Assembly: GCA_035293845.1 (NCBI GenBank)
Contig: DATGMB010000192.1
Location: 1 to 22,224 of the forward strand
Source: DATGMB01 sp035293845
GTDB taxonomy: Bacteria; Acidobacteriota; Terriglobia; Bryobacterales; Bryobacteraceae
Length of the DNA: 22,224 nucleotides
Direction of reading: 5' to 3'
The notes beneath the pieces were generated by a model. That model ran no database searches. It was not told where the DNA came from and saw nothing but the letters and a program-made list of their open reading frames with translations. A program made the position numbers and the translations under genes. Below are positions 1-6,683 of the stretch, piece after piece; positions within the stretch are counted from its first letter, which is position 1, and every line of letters begins with the position of its first letter.

Positions 1-465
1 CAGATCGAACGGCGTGCGCACCGTGCCGCCGACGACGAGCGGGAGATCGTTGATCAGCCGGTTCTGCAGCGTGACGCTCGTCTTGGCGTCCTCGCTTTGC
101 ACCTGGATCGCCGCCGCCGTCACCTCCACCGTCTGAGAGGCTGAACCGACTTCGAGCGCCGCATCGGCGCGCACGGTCTGCGCGGCATTCAGCACGACGC
201 CATTGGTGTTGAATGTCCGGAATCCGTCCTTGACGACCCGGACGTTATAGATGCCAGCCGGCAGGTTCGGCACGCTGTACTCGCCGGCGTCATTACTCGT
301 GACATCGTTCGTTACCTTAGTCGCCTGGTTAACGATGCTGATCTTGGCAGTGGGCACGACCGCCCCTGAGCTATCCCGGATGACTCCGGTTATGGTTCCG
401 CGCTCGGACTGCGCGAAGGCCATGGCACTGAAAAGGACGCAGCAGAGCACGCGACGAAGCGGCAT
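1..465 (-). CDS. TonB-dependent receptor (Oar-like), N-terminal part, cut by window edge
   Basis: The reverse strand encodes 155 residues up to the window edge. They comprise a signal peptide (about residues 1-18, ending AMAFAQ), a carboxypeptidase-regulatory-like beta-sandwich (about 20-115, with GVIRDSSGAVVPTAKI and GEYSVPNLPAGIYNV), and the start of a plug region (LINDLPLVVGG). This order is typical of acidobacterial Oar-like outer-membrane receptors, usually about 1,000-1,200 residues, that import large substrates using TonB energy. The start at 465 is set by a strong AAGGAGG Shine-Dalgarno sequence about 6 nt upstream (470-476). The substrate cannot be told from this part. The family assignment is firm; the rest of the barrel lies outside the window. 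Confidence 0.88.
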   Translation of the reverse strand, partial: MPLRRVLCCVLFSAMAFAQSERGTITGVIRDSSGAVVPTAKISIVNQATKVTNDVTSNDAGEYSVPNLPAGIYNVRVVKDGFRTFNTNGVVLNAAQTVRADAALEVGSASQTVEVTAAAIQVQSEDAKTSVTLQNRLINDLPLVVGGTVRTPFDL

Positions 466-492
466 CTAACCTCCTTCGATCCTTGCCGGTGA

Positions 493-498
493 AGTATA
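493..498 (-). promoter_or_regulatory. Candidate -10 element for the left TonB receptor gene
   Basis: TATACT lies on the reverse strand 27 nt upstream of the start codon at 465, which would give a leader of about 20 nt carrying the AAGGAGG site. No good -35 is visible (TTCCCT at the expected spacing), so this is only a candidate. Confidence 0.35.
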
Positions 499-758
499 CA
501 CCCGGAGGAGGCGGAAGGGAATGGGCATCTCGCCTTACCGGGCAGCCGTTCGCGCTTTCGGAGGAGGAGGCTTCAAACGTCACCGTCTCTTTCATGCTAG
601 TGCATCTGTTAAAGCTGAGGGGGCGGCGAGTACAGCAGTGAATACAGACACAACGTCGGACCGGTGCTGCTCTCCGCTCCCCTGCCTTTCGCTTGGCGGA
701 GGGGGCTTAATCGGGTGGTCGGCGATAGAGAACTCTTGCCGTTTTTAGAACCGCTACG
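499..758. other. Gene-poor intergenic stretch
   Basis: The roughly 440 nt between the left receptor gene and the Cys-rich protein gene contain no credible coding frame. Short frames here lack a ribosome site and recognisable protein features. Base composition looks more balanced than in the flanking genes. The right part (from about 736) carries the leader hairpins listed separately; nothing convincing was seen in the left part. Confidence 0.5.
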
Positions 759-843
759 GCGGCAAAAAAGTCTATGCCGCACAATTGGTAGTACCCGTGT
801 CAGGAGATCACCGTATTTACGGTTTGGCCCAGTTGCCTGATAG
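759..843 (+). promoter_or_regulatory. Upstream leader hairpins of the Cys-rich protein gene
   Basis: Two stems lie upstream of the SD-covering hairpin. The first is GCGGCA (759-764) with TGCCGC (775-780). The second is TCAGG (800-804) with CCTGA (836-840), enclosing ACCGT/ACGGT (810-814/819-823). The first stem has a competing partner: TTGCCG (736-741) can pair with CGGCAA (760-765). I do not recognise a known riboswitch class. The leader role is inferred from position. Confidence 0.3.
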
Positions 844-904
844 TTACTCTCGATCGGGTGGAGGCATGAATTAGGAATCCGCCCGATGGATGAAAGGAGA
901 GTAA
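844..904 (+). promoter_or_regulatory. Leader hairpin that covers the ribosome binding site
   Basis: TTACTCTC (844-851) is fully complementary to GAGAGTAA (897-904), and inside it ATCGGGTGG (853-861) pairs with CCGCCCGAT (879-887, one G-T pair) around a 17-nt loop. The outer 3' arm includes most of the AAGGAG Shine-Dalgarno sequence for the ATG at 907, so the folded form should hide the ribosome site. The pairing is seen directly; a regulatory function is inferred. Confidence 0.5.
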
Positions 905-906
905 CA

Positions 907-1791
907 ATGAAGGTGCGACTGATGCTCAGCGTGATGCTTCTGGCCGACTGCTGTGCCTACGCGCAGAGCCCTAACGGTAACATGGAGATTGCAGATCCGA
1001 CGCTCGTGGTAATCTCGGGTATCGTTGTTCCGGCCCATGCGGTAAGTGTGAACGGTGTGGTTCACAACGCGCCCCCTACCTGCCGCTTCAAGTTTCACGC
1101 CCCTCCCGGTCTTAACAGTCACGCATGGCGTCAGGCTACTGACGCGATCTTCCACGGAGGCGGAAAGACGTGTGAGGCAGCGTTCTATCATGGGCAGCTA
1201 TCGCAGGAGTTTCTGCAGGCCAATCCACAGGCGCAGGGGAGTTTCGCCGGTACACCGGGGCAGGCGGTCGCGTTACCAGGAGCAGTAGAGAAGACAGCAG
1301 CACCGGTCTTGGCTGACTGCTGCGTTGCCAACTGTGGCGGACAGTACAGCTGCAGGGTGCGGTGGACGTCGGCGTATCTCGATCCGGTTAACATTGAAAC
1401 AACCCATCTGGGTAGCGAGATGACGTGGGTCTTTTATCAGTTTAATACCGATGGCCTATGTTGCTATGCCAAGTATACCGCCGGCGGCCCGGACCCGTAT
1501 GCTCTGACTCAAACCGGCAACCAGCTGGTACAAACCTGGAACACATATGGCATCAACACAGATAGCACTTATTCCTATGTCGGCTATACATCGAGCGCGT
1601 TGTTCATCAACCAGCATTTTCCAGGCTGCACACCAACCCAGCCGATGTACTACCACTACGACCCTGTCGAGGTGGATGGGTATGGCGATGGCACTTTTGA
1701 CGGGTATGACAATTCGTGGCTGGACGGTGATGGCGGATGTCGTGTGCTGCTGCATCACTTAGTCTACTACACCGTGGTCGCCCACGATTAA
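907..1791 (+). CDS. Cys-rich secreted protein of unknown function
   Basis: This 294-residue protein is not recognised. It has a signal peptide (residues 1-19, cleavage after AYA). The mature part is rich in cysteine (a CCVANC motif, a CCY motif, and several single Cys), aromatic residues and glycine. Near the C-terminus is an Asp/Gly-rich stretch (DGYGDGTFDGYDNSWLDGD) that could bind calcium. The pattern suggests a disulfide-bonded extracellular protein. An in-frame ATG lies 21 nt upstream at 886, but AAGGAG 8 nt before 907 and the signal peptide at its N-terminus favour 907. The gene is preceded by a structured leader, stands alone, and looks less GC-rich than the flanking genes, which suggests horizontal acquisition. 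No enzyme motif was found. Confidence 0.7.
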   Translation: MKVRLMLSVMLLADCCAYAQSPNGNMEIADPTLVVISGIVVPAHAVSVNGVVHNAPPTCRFKFHAPPGLNSHAWRQATDAIFHGGGKTCEAAFYHGQLSQEFLQANPQAQGSFAGTPGQAVALPGAVEKTAAPVLADCCVANCGGQYSCRVRWTSAYLDPVNIETTHLGSEMTWVFYQFNTDGLCCYAKYTAGGPDPYALTQTGNQLVQTWNTYGINTDSTYSYVGYTSSALFINQHFPGCTPTQPMYYHYDPVEVDGYGDGTFDGYDNSWLDGDGGCRVLLHHLVYYTVVAHD

Positions 1792-1809
1792 GCTGGGCTT
1801 TCTCGGTAC

Positions 1810-1848
1810 TGGGCCGTCCGGTGGCAATGTTCCACCGTGGCCGGCCCA
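1810..1848 (+). terminator. Possible terminator hairpin after the Cys-rich protein gene
   Basis: TGGGCCG-TCCGGTGG and CCACCG-TGGC-CGGCCCA form a long imperfect stem around a short loop, beginning 18 nt after the stop codon at 1791. There is no clear T-run after it, so it may be a weak or factor-assisted terminator or only a stabilising hairpin. Confidence 0.4.
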
Positions 1849-1854
1849 TTGCGC

Positions 1855-1860
1855 TACACT
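1855..1860 (+). promoter_or_regulatory. Candidate -10 element for the small membrane protein gene
   Basis: TACACT in the context GCGCTACACT lies 19 nt upstream of the ATG at 1880. It resembles the GCTACAAT-type elements upstream of two other genes in the window. No -35 was recognised. Confidence 0.3.
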
Positions 1861-1879
1861 GACAGCGAGGTGAAAACAT

Positions 1880-2221
1880 ATGCGGACTGGGCTTGTTGCG
1901 GCCGCATTGGGTCTCTCGACGATTGCGACCATCATCCTGGCCGTGATGCCCACCGGCACCAGCGTGGAAGGCGGCCAGGTCATCCACAGCACCCTTATCG
2001 ACGTTAATGGGTCGTGGGTGGTGGGTTTACTGGGCATCCCCATTATGATTTCTGCTGTGCCGCTGATGATTCCGACCCGGCAGGCTCTCGTCGCCGCTAC
2101 CGCCTTGCTCTGGGCGTTTGTGGTTGTCGGCAGCTTCAGTGTTGGGCTGTTTTATATACCAGCCGCCGTAGCGATGCTCCTGGCCGCAGGCGTTAAGCCG
2201 CCGCGAGACCTTCCCACCTAG
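1880..2221 (+). CDS. Small membrane protein, three predicted helices
   Basis: This 113-residue protein begins at an ATG preceded by GAGG with 9-nt spacing. It has hydrophobic helices at about residues 5-25 (or a signal anchor), 46-64 and 70-103, with a short polar tail. The second hydrophobic block ends in SVGLFYIPAAVAMLLAAG, a pattern seen in small uncharacterised integral membrane proteins. No function is recognised. Its last codons overlap the 3' end of the IS630-type remnant on the opposite strand, so the native C-terminus may have been replaced when the element inserted (inference). It sits in the less GC-rich stretch with the Cys-rich protein gene, but each has its own ribosome site and a hairpin lies between them. 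Confidence 0.65.
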   Translation: MRTGLVAAALGLSTIATIILAVMPTGTSVEGGQVIHSTLIDVNGSWVVGLLGIPIMISAVPLMIPTRQALVAATALLWAFVVVGSFSVGLFYIPAAVAMLLAAGVKPPRDLPT

Positions 2222-2446
2222 GCCAGCCAGGAAAAGCTTGACCGATTTCCTTCGCCATATCCCGATGCCGCCCGCGGCACTTGCCTGGCGAGTGCCTCGA
2301 CCATCATGCCCTCGTAGGAAAGCAAGATAATCCGGGCGCGATCCCACCAGGCGCTGCTCGGAAGTCCCTTTTCGCGTCCACTCGCGAAGGGTAGCCTCCT
2401 CTGATTCGGTCAAGCGAACTTGGGCAGGAGAGCGGGTCATGCCCAA
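2200..2446 (-). pseudogene. IS630-family transposase N-terminal remnant, frameshifted
   Basis: From ATG 2440 (or TTG 2446) the reverse strand reads VRLTESEEATLREWTRKGTS then EQRL, the start of IS630-type transposases. The match then moves to the next frame (DRARIILLSYEGMMVEALAR) and returns to the first (WRRKSVKLFLAGLGGKV), which resembles the end of the helix-turn-helix module. At least two frameshifts are therefore needed. The DDE catalytic domain is absent. This is a decayed fragment of about 80 codons, not a working gene. It lies at the right border of the less GC-rich orphan region and touches the stop of the small membrane protein gene. Terminal inverted repeats were not identified. Confidence 0.72.
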
Positions 2447-2552
2447 GTATGCTCCTTAACTCTTATTTATGCCAGTAAATACTAGGCGTGAGTCCAGGCG
2501 GCGGGAAGCGGAACAGGCGTTCGCTATTATTGACAGTGACGATGGCTGTGCC

Positions 2553-4697
2553 CTACCGGTACAGCCTGCGGTACATCTCCGCGTTCCGCATCACCGCCTG
2601 CACGTAATCGCGCGTTTCGGTGAATGGGATCGACTCGATGAACTCGGCCGGCTCGCGATAAGGAATCCCCCACGCCAGCCACTGCGCCAGCCGGTTCGGC
2701 CCGGCATTGTACGCGGCGAGCGTCTGCGGAACGTTCTCGCCGTGCGCGTCCAGCATGGATTTCAGGACCGCCGCGCCGATCTTCAGGCTCACGGCCGGAT
2801 CGTACAACTGCTCCGGCGTGAACTGCGGGACTCCGGCCCGCTGCGCCACGCCGCGGGCGGTCGCGGGCTGCACCTGCGTGAGGCCGCGGGCATCGGCGCG
2901 CGAGCGCGCCTCCGGGTTGAACTCCGATTCCTGGCGGATCAGCCCGGCCAACAGGAAGGGATCGAGGTTCTGGGCCCGTGCGCCGGCCTCCAGGTCGCCG
3001 CGCCACGGCAGCGGATACAGCATCTCCCAGAAGCGCCGCGGGGCATCCTCGAGCGGGCGGATCAGGTAGTCGCCGGCGGTGGCCTTCATGGCGCGCAGCG
3101 CCTGATACGGGGCCTCGGCCTGCTCCGCCATTTCCATGCCGAGCAGCGCGGGCTGCCCATCGGTGCGGATGCCGAACCGCAGCTCGTCATCGGCCAGGTC
3201 CGGCAGACCGGCCTCGCGCAGCAGCCGCGAGCGCTCGATGCGCACCGACGTCGCGGGCGCCGGCGCGGCGGGCAGCGGCGCGGGCGACGGCAAGGCCAGC
3301 GCGTCAAGGAATTGCCCGGCATCGGGCGAAGCCCCGGCGCCGGCGATCTCCGGCTCGCGCAGCCGGTCCTGCGCCTGCATCGCGTAAAAGCTGTTCGGCA
3401 TGGCCCGGACCAGCCGTTCGTAAGCTGCCCGCGCGTAGGCGAAATCGCCGTGGCGCTCCGCGTGGCGGCCCAGGAAGTACAGCGCCGCACCCGTGGGCGC
3501 CGCGGACGGATACTCGCGCAACTGGGCGCGGATCCGATCGGCGGCGTCCGGCGCGTCCTCCATGTAGGCATGGAACGCGATCTTCCAGTGCCATACGGCG
3601 GCCGCGGGGTCGTTTGGAAAATTCTCGTACGCCGTGCGGTACAGCCTCAGATACTCGTCGGGATGGTTCGTCACCAGCCAGCGGTTGGCCGCGCCGGTGA
3701 TCGCTTTCAACCGCCACTCGGATCGCGGGTACTTATCGCCGAGCGCGCGCACGGCGGCTATCATGGCGGCGTCGTTCGTCATGCGGCGGGCGGCTTCCTC
3801 TTCGTAATAGAGGCGCTCGGCATCGGCATCGGAGGCGCGCAGATCGAGGGCGCGCAGCTTTGCCAGCGCCGCCGAGGCGCGCCCTGCCCCGAGATCCGCG
3901 GCCGCGATCCGCACCTCGGCCCGCTCCCGCGCGAGGCCCGCCAGCCGCGGCAGCACCGCTTCGTACTCCGCTTTCGCGGCCGTGTACTGCCCCGACCGCA
4001 GCAGCAGATCGGCGCGACGCATCGCCTGCTCCGGCGGCGGCGCGGGAAACGCATCCCCCATCTTCGCCGCGAGGCCGGTCAAGATCGCTGCGGCGTGCGC
4101 CGCCGCCTCGCCCGTAAGGTGCCCGGCATTGACGCGCTGGTAGGACTCGATGGCGCGCGGCAGGTCGCCGGCGGCGAAATACGCGTCGCCCAGCGCGAGA
4201 TCGCCCTCGGGCTGCGGCAGCGCGCTAAAGTGCTCGCGCAGAAAACGGACGGCCTCCTCCGGCTGCGCGTTCCGCAGCGCCCTCGCCTCCACCAGCCAGG
4301 ATTTCGCCGCCAGCGGCGATGCGGGCGCGGCAGCTCGCACGGCGGCGGCCTGGTCCGCCACGCCCGCCGCGCTTCCCGATTCCGCGCGGGCCGCGGCCAG
4401 GTAGTAGGCTGCGTAATCGGCGATCTTCGGCGTTTCGGCCTTTTCCAGATCGGCGATGGCCGCCGCGTAATCCTGCTGGGTGTACTCGGCCACTCCCAGT
4501 CCGAGGTGCGCCAGCGCAGCCTGCTCCGGATGCGCCGCGGCGTACGCCTCCACGGCCGCGCGCGCCTCCGGCGTGGGCGACTGCCGGTAAGCGCGCACCA
4601 GCGGCGAAAGTTCGCCCGGTTGCGCCGGCGAATCGAGCAGTCCGGCGCACACGGCACACCAGAGGACCGGGATGACGAGTAACCACGAGATCCGCAT
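2553..4697 (-). CDS. Soluble lytic murein transglycosylase (Slt70-like)
   Basis: This 714-residue protein should cleave peptidoglycan glycan strands non-hydrolytically in the periplasm, leaving 1,6-anhydro-MurNAc ends. It has a signal peptide (about 1-20), a long Ala-rich alpha-superhelical region of TPR-like repeats (about 30-540), and a C-terminal SLT domain (about 560-714). The SLT domain contains LIRQESEFNPEARS with the presumed catalytic Glu590, GLTQVQPATA, and AAYNAGPNR (about 661-669). The length is close to that of proteobacterial Slt70, slightly longer. The cysteines near the signal do not form a clear lipobox. The ribosome site is weak. It lies 57 nt downstream of the GAF-like gene on the same strand, so co-transcription is plausible. 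The long open frame on the opposite strand is a GC-rich shadow. Confidence 0.93.
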   Translation of the reverse strand: MRISWLLVIPVLWCAVCAGLLDSPAQPGELSPLVRAYRQSPTPEARAAVEAYAAAHPEQAALAHLGLGVAEYTQQDYAAAIADLEKAETPKIADYAAYYLAAARAESGSAAGVADQAAAVRAAAPASPLAAKSWLVEARALRNAQPEEAVRFLREHFSALPQPEGDLALGDAYFAAGDLPRAIESYQRVNAGHLTGEAAAHAAAILTGLAAKMGDAFPAPPPEQAMRRADLLLRSGQYTAAKAEYEAVLPRLAGLARERAEVRIAAADLGAGRASAALAKLRALDLRASDADAERLYYEEEAARRMTNDAAMIAAVRALGDKYPRSEWRLKAITGAANRWLVTNHPDEYLRLYRTAYENFPNDPAAAVWHWKIAFHAYMEDAPDAADRIRAQLREYPSAAPTGAALYFLGRHAERHGDFAYARAAYERLVRAMPNSFYAMQAQDRLREPEIAGAGASPDAGQFLDALALPSPAPLPAAPAPATSVRIERSRLLREAGLPDLADDELRFGIRTDGQPALLGMEMAEQAEAPYQALRAMKATAGDYLIRPLEDAPRRFWEMLYPLPWRGDLEAGARAQNLDPFLLAGLIRQESEFNPEARSRADARGLTQVQPATARGVAQRAGVPQFTPEQLYDPAVSLKIGAAVLKSMLDAHGENVPQTLAAYNAGPNRLAQWLAWGIPYREPAEFIESIPFTETRDYVQAVMRNAEMYRRLYR

Positions 4698-4716
4698 CGC
4701 TATCGGCCGGAGCCGC

Positions 4717-4741
4717 CGGCGCAGACCGCGGGCCTGCGCCG
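4717..4741 (-). other. Intercistronic hairpin
   Basis: CGGCGCAG (4717-4724) and CTGCGCCG (4734-4741) form a perfect 8-bp stem with a 9-nt loop in the gap between the GAF-like gene and the lytic transglycosylase gene. There is no T-tract on the reverse strand, so it may be an RNA-stability or partial-termination element rather than a full terminator. Confidence 0.35.
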
Positions 4742-4754
4742 CGTACCCGAAACG

Positions 4755-5753
4755 CTACACCAGAGGACCGGGATAATCTTTACCCAGCAGTTCCGCATCG
4801 TCGTTGGCCAACGCGCGCACCAGCTCCAGGTGCAGATAGTCGACCATGCTGGGGCAGGAGCCGAAAAATGCCGCCCGGAATTCCTCGCGCGCCGCGTCGA
4901 CGGCGGGCTTCACCGCGCCATAGACATCGCGGCGCGAACGCCCGGCCTGCACCGCCTGCCCTTCACGCAGCCGGATTTCCGCCGTGCGCACCCGCGCAAA
5001 GCGCTGCGCGCGCAAGTGAACCTGCTGTTCGGCGGGCGGCAGTTCGTGCCAGCTCCGCGAGCGAGGCGCGCCCGCGGCTTCGGCCGGAGCGGCCGCCGCG
5101 ATCTGCACGAACGGCGCGGCTTCGCGCGGCGCCGGCTCCATGGCCGCCCACACGGCGGACGCCACCTGCGCGACCAGCTCCGCGCCGGCCGCCTGCACAT
5201 CGCCCCACGCATAGAGCAGGGCGGTCACCCGATCGCGCGCGATCACCGGAAAAATCGAAACGCGGGCGCCGGGCGCATGCCCGGCTAGATCCATCATCTC
5301 GGCCGAGACTTCGGCCGCCGACACGGCCGCGGTCACCGGGTCGCGAGTCTCCACTGCGCCCGCCAGAGCCGCCGCCGAAGCGAGCGGAATGCGTAGCATG
5401 CGGAATCGTTCGGCCGCCGCTTCGGTTACGCCGCGCACGCGGATGCCCTGCAGCCACGCTCCCGCGCTCTCCGCGCTCACGCGAAACACGGCAATGCCGG
5501 CGGCAAAGGGCGATGCCGCATCGGCCAGCGTCGCGGCCAGTTCTTCCGCCGTTCCCGCCTGCCGCATCCGCCGCGCGGCCTGGTTCAGTTGTTCGGCAAG
5601 GAGGCGCCGCGAACGCTCCGCACCCTCGCGCTGCGCCCGCTCCGCGCCTTCGCGATACAGCCGGTCCGCTTCCGCCGAAAGCTCCGTCCAGCGTTCGTCG
5701 AGGAGCTGTCGCAAAGGGGTTGTGGGCGCGCAGGAGGCCATTCCTGTACCCAT
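4755..5753 (-). CDS. GAF-like domain protein with a conserved-looking C-terminal module, unknown role
   Basis: This is a 332-residue protein without signal peptide or membrane helices, so probably cytoplasmic. Residues about 18-65 are charged and helical (likely coiled coil: LDERWTELSAEADRLYREG). Residues about 68-205 read like a degenerate GAF or sensory fold (AGIAVFRVS, RVSIFPVIARDRVTALLYAWG). A separate C-terminal helical module (about 240-332) includes QRFARVRTAEIRLREG, REEFRAAFFGSCPSMVDYLH and a closing GKDYPGPLV. I recognise no catalytic motif. An internal Met at position 5 is an alternative start. It is the upstream gene of a probable pair with the lytic transglycosylase and is divergent from the SDR gene by 85 nt. 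A sensory or regulatory role is only inferred from the fold pattern. Confidence 0.72.
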   Translation of the reverse strand: MGTGMASCAPTTPLRQLLDERWTELSAEADRLYREGAERAQREGAERSRRLLAEQLNQAARRMRQAGTAEELAATLADAASPFAAGIAVFRVSAESAGAWLQGIRVRGVTEAAAERFRMLRIPLASAAALAGAVETRDPVTAAVSAAEVSAEMMDLAGHAPGARVSIFPVIARDRVTALLYAWGDVQAAGAELVAQVASAVWAAMEPAPREAAPFVQIAAAAPAEAAGAPRSRSWHELPPAEQQVHLRAQRFARVRTAEIRLREGQAVQAGRSRRDVYGAVKPAVDAAREEFRAAFFGSCPSMVDYLHLELVRALANDDAELLGKDYPGPLV

Positions 5754-5825
5754 TCTAACAGGGCCGCCCGCACCGCCTTCGAATACAGGCTACTCGCCCA
5801 ATGGCGCGCCCGCGGCATGGTCGCC

Positions 5826-5831
5826 TACAAT
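5826..5831 (+). promoter_or_regulatory. -10-like TACAAT close to the SDR start
   Basis: TACAAT in the context GCCTACAATCG ends 7 nt before the ATG at 5839, which would place the transcription start at or next to the start codon and imply a leaderless or near-leaderless mRNA. No Shine-Dalgarno sequence is visible in the 7-nt gap, in agreement with that reading. Confidence 0.45.
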
Positions 5832-5838
5832 CGAGCAG

Positions 5839-6555
5839 ATGGTCGAGAGCTTACAGGGCAAGGCCGCCATCGTCACGGGCGGCACCAGAGGCATCGGGCG
5901 CGCGGTCGCCGAGCGGCTCCTGCGCGAGGGCGTCTCGGTGGCCGTCTGTGGCCGCACCGCAGAGGGTACTGCGCGCGCGGTCGCAGAGATGAAGCCGCTC
6001 GGAAACGTATTCGGATGCGCCGCGGACGTCTCCCGGTGGGAGGATGTCCGCTCGTTTTTTCGCAGCGTCGAGCAGGTATTTCCGCGGCTCGACATTCTGG
6101 TCAACAACGCCGGCCAGGGCGTCTTCCGCAAGGTCGCTGAAATGACCCCGGAGGAATGGCACCGCAATATCGACCTCAACCTCAACGGCGCGTTCTACTG
6201 CGCACACGAAGCGCTCGCCCGCTTCGGCGCGGCCGGCGGCTTCATCGTGAACATCTCCAGCCTGGCGGCAAAAAATGCATTCACCGGAGGCGCCGCTTAT
6301 AATGCCTCCAAAGCCGGGCTGAATATGCTCGGCGAGGCGATCCTGCTCGACCATCGCTACGACAACGTGCGTGTTTGCGACATCATGCCGGGAAGCGTCG
6401 ATACGGACTTTTCCGGCGCTCCCGAGGGCGCTCCCAAGGCGGACTGGAAGATCGCGCCCGAAGATGTGGCGGAGGCCGTCGCCACCGTGCTCCGGATGCC
6501 CGCACGAACGGTGATCAGCCGTGTGGAAATGCGCCCATCCCGGCCCAAGAAGTGA
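5839..6555 (+). CDS. Short-chain dehydrogenase/reductase (classical SDR)
   Basis: This 238-residue NAD(P)-dependent oxidoreductase has a Rossmann fold. The cofactor motif TGGTRGIG is at residues 13-20, NNAG at 89-92, Asn114 in NLNLNG, Ser141 in VNISSLAA, and YNASK gives Tyr154 and Lys158, so the catalytic tetrad is complete. The length is normal for FabG-like classical SDRs. The substrate cannot be deduced; FabG-type 3-oxoacyl reductases are close in pattern, but no fatty-acid synthesis genes adjoin it. The frame stays open far upstream across the divergent gene, but the SDR fold begins at MVESLQGKAAIVTGG, so the ATG at 5839 is chosen. A 5-bp hairpin (6558-6571) follows the stop without a T-run. 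Confidence 0.9.
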   Translation: MVESLQGKAAIVTGGTRGIGRAVAERLLREGVSVAVCGRTAEGTARAVAEMKPLGNVFGCAADVSRWEDVRSFFRSVEQVFPRLDILVNNAGQGVFRKVAEMTPEEWHRNIDLNLNGAFYCAHEALARFGAAGGFIVNISSLAAKNAFTGGAAYNASKAGLNMLGEAILLDHRYDNVRVCDIMPGSVDTDFSGAPEGAPKADWKIAPEDVAEAVATVLRMPARTVISRVEMRPSRPKK

Positions 6556-6610
6556 AACGCCGCACGCGGCGGAGGCCTCTAACAGTATGCCGAGAGTGAA
6601 CCAGTGGCAC

Positions 6611-6626
6611 TGGCACCCTAGTTGCT
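6611..6626 (+). promoter_or_regulatory. Sigma-54 (RpoN) -24/-12 promoter
   Basis: TGGCACCCTAGTTGCT matches the RpoN consensus TGGCAC-N5-TTGCW exactly, with GG at 6612-6613 and GC at 6624-6625, the required 10-nt separation. Transcription would start near 6637. The ATG at 6642 would then have only about a 5-nt leader, whereas the ATG at 6684 has a purine-rich GGAGAGGGGG ribosome site, which supports 6684. A second TGGCAC directly upstream (6605-6610) is out of register. Confidence 0.72.
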
Positions 6627-6683
6627 CTACTTCAGGTCGAGATGACCCTGATGGGATTGGGACTGGAGAGGGGGCGAGCTTGT

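Noticed and set aside
521..748. Possible 75-residue gene in the left intergenic region
   Set aside because: There is no ribosome site, signal, domain or hydrophobic pattern, and it overlaps the leader region of the Cys-rich protein gene.
824..836. A TTTGGCCCAGTTGC stretch resembling a sigma-54 promoter
   Set aside because: Only 7 nt separate GG and GC, where 10 are required.
2469..4682. Long open frame on the strand opposite the lytic transglycosylase gene (737 codons)
   Set aside because: The translation is Arg/Gly/Gln-rich with no domain, and the other strand has a full signal peptide, TPR-like repeats and SLT catalytic motifs. It is a shadow caused by high GC at third positions.
6642..6683. 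Upstream ATG as the start of the AAA+ gene
   Set aside because: It would lie about 5 nt from the predicted sigma-54 start site and has no good ribosome site; the ATG at 6684 has both a leader and a ribosome site.
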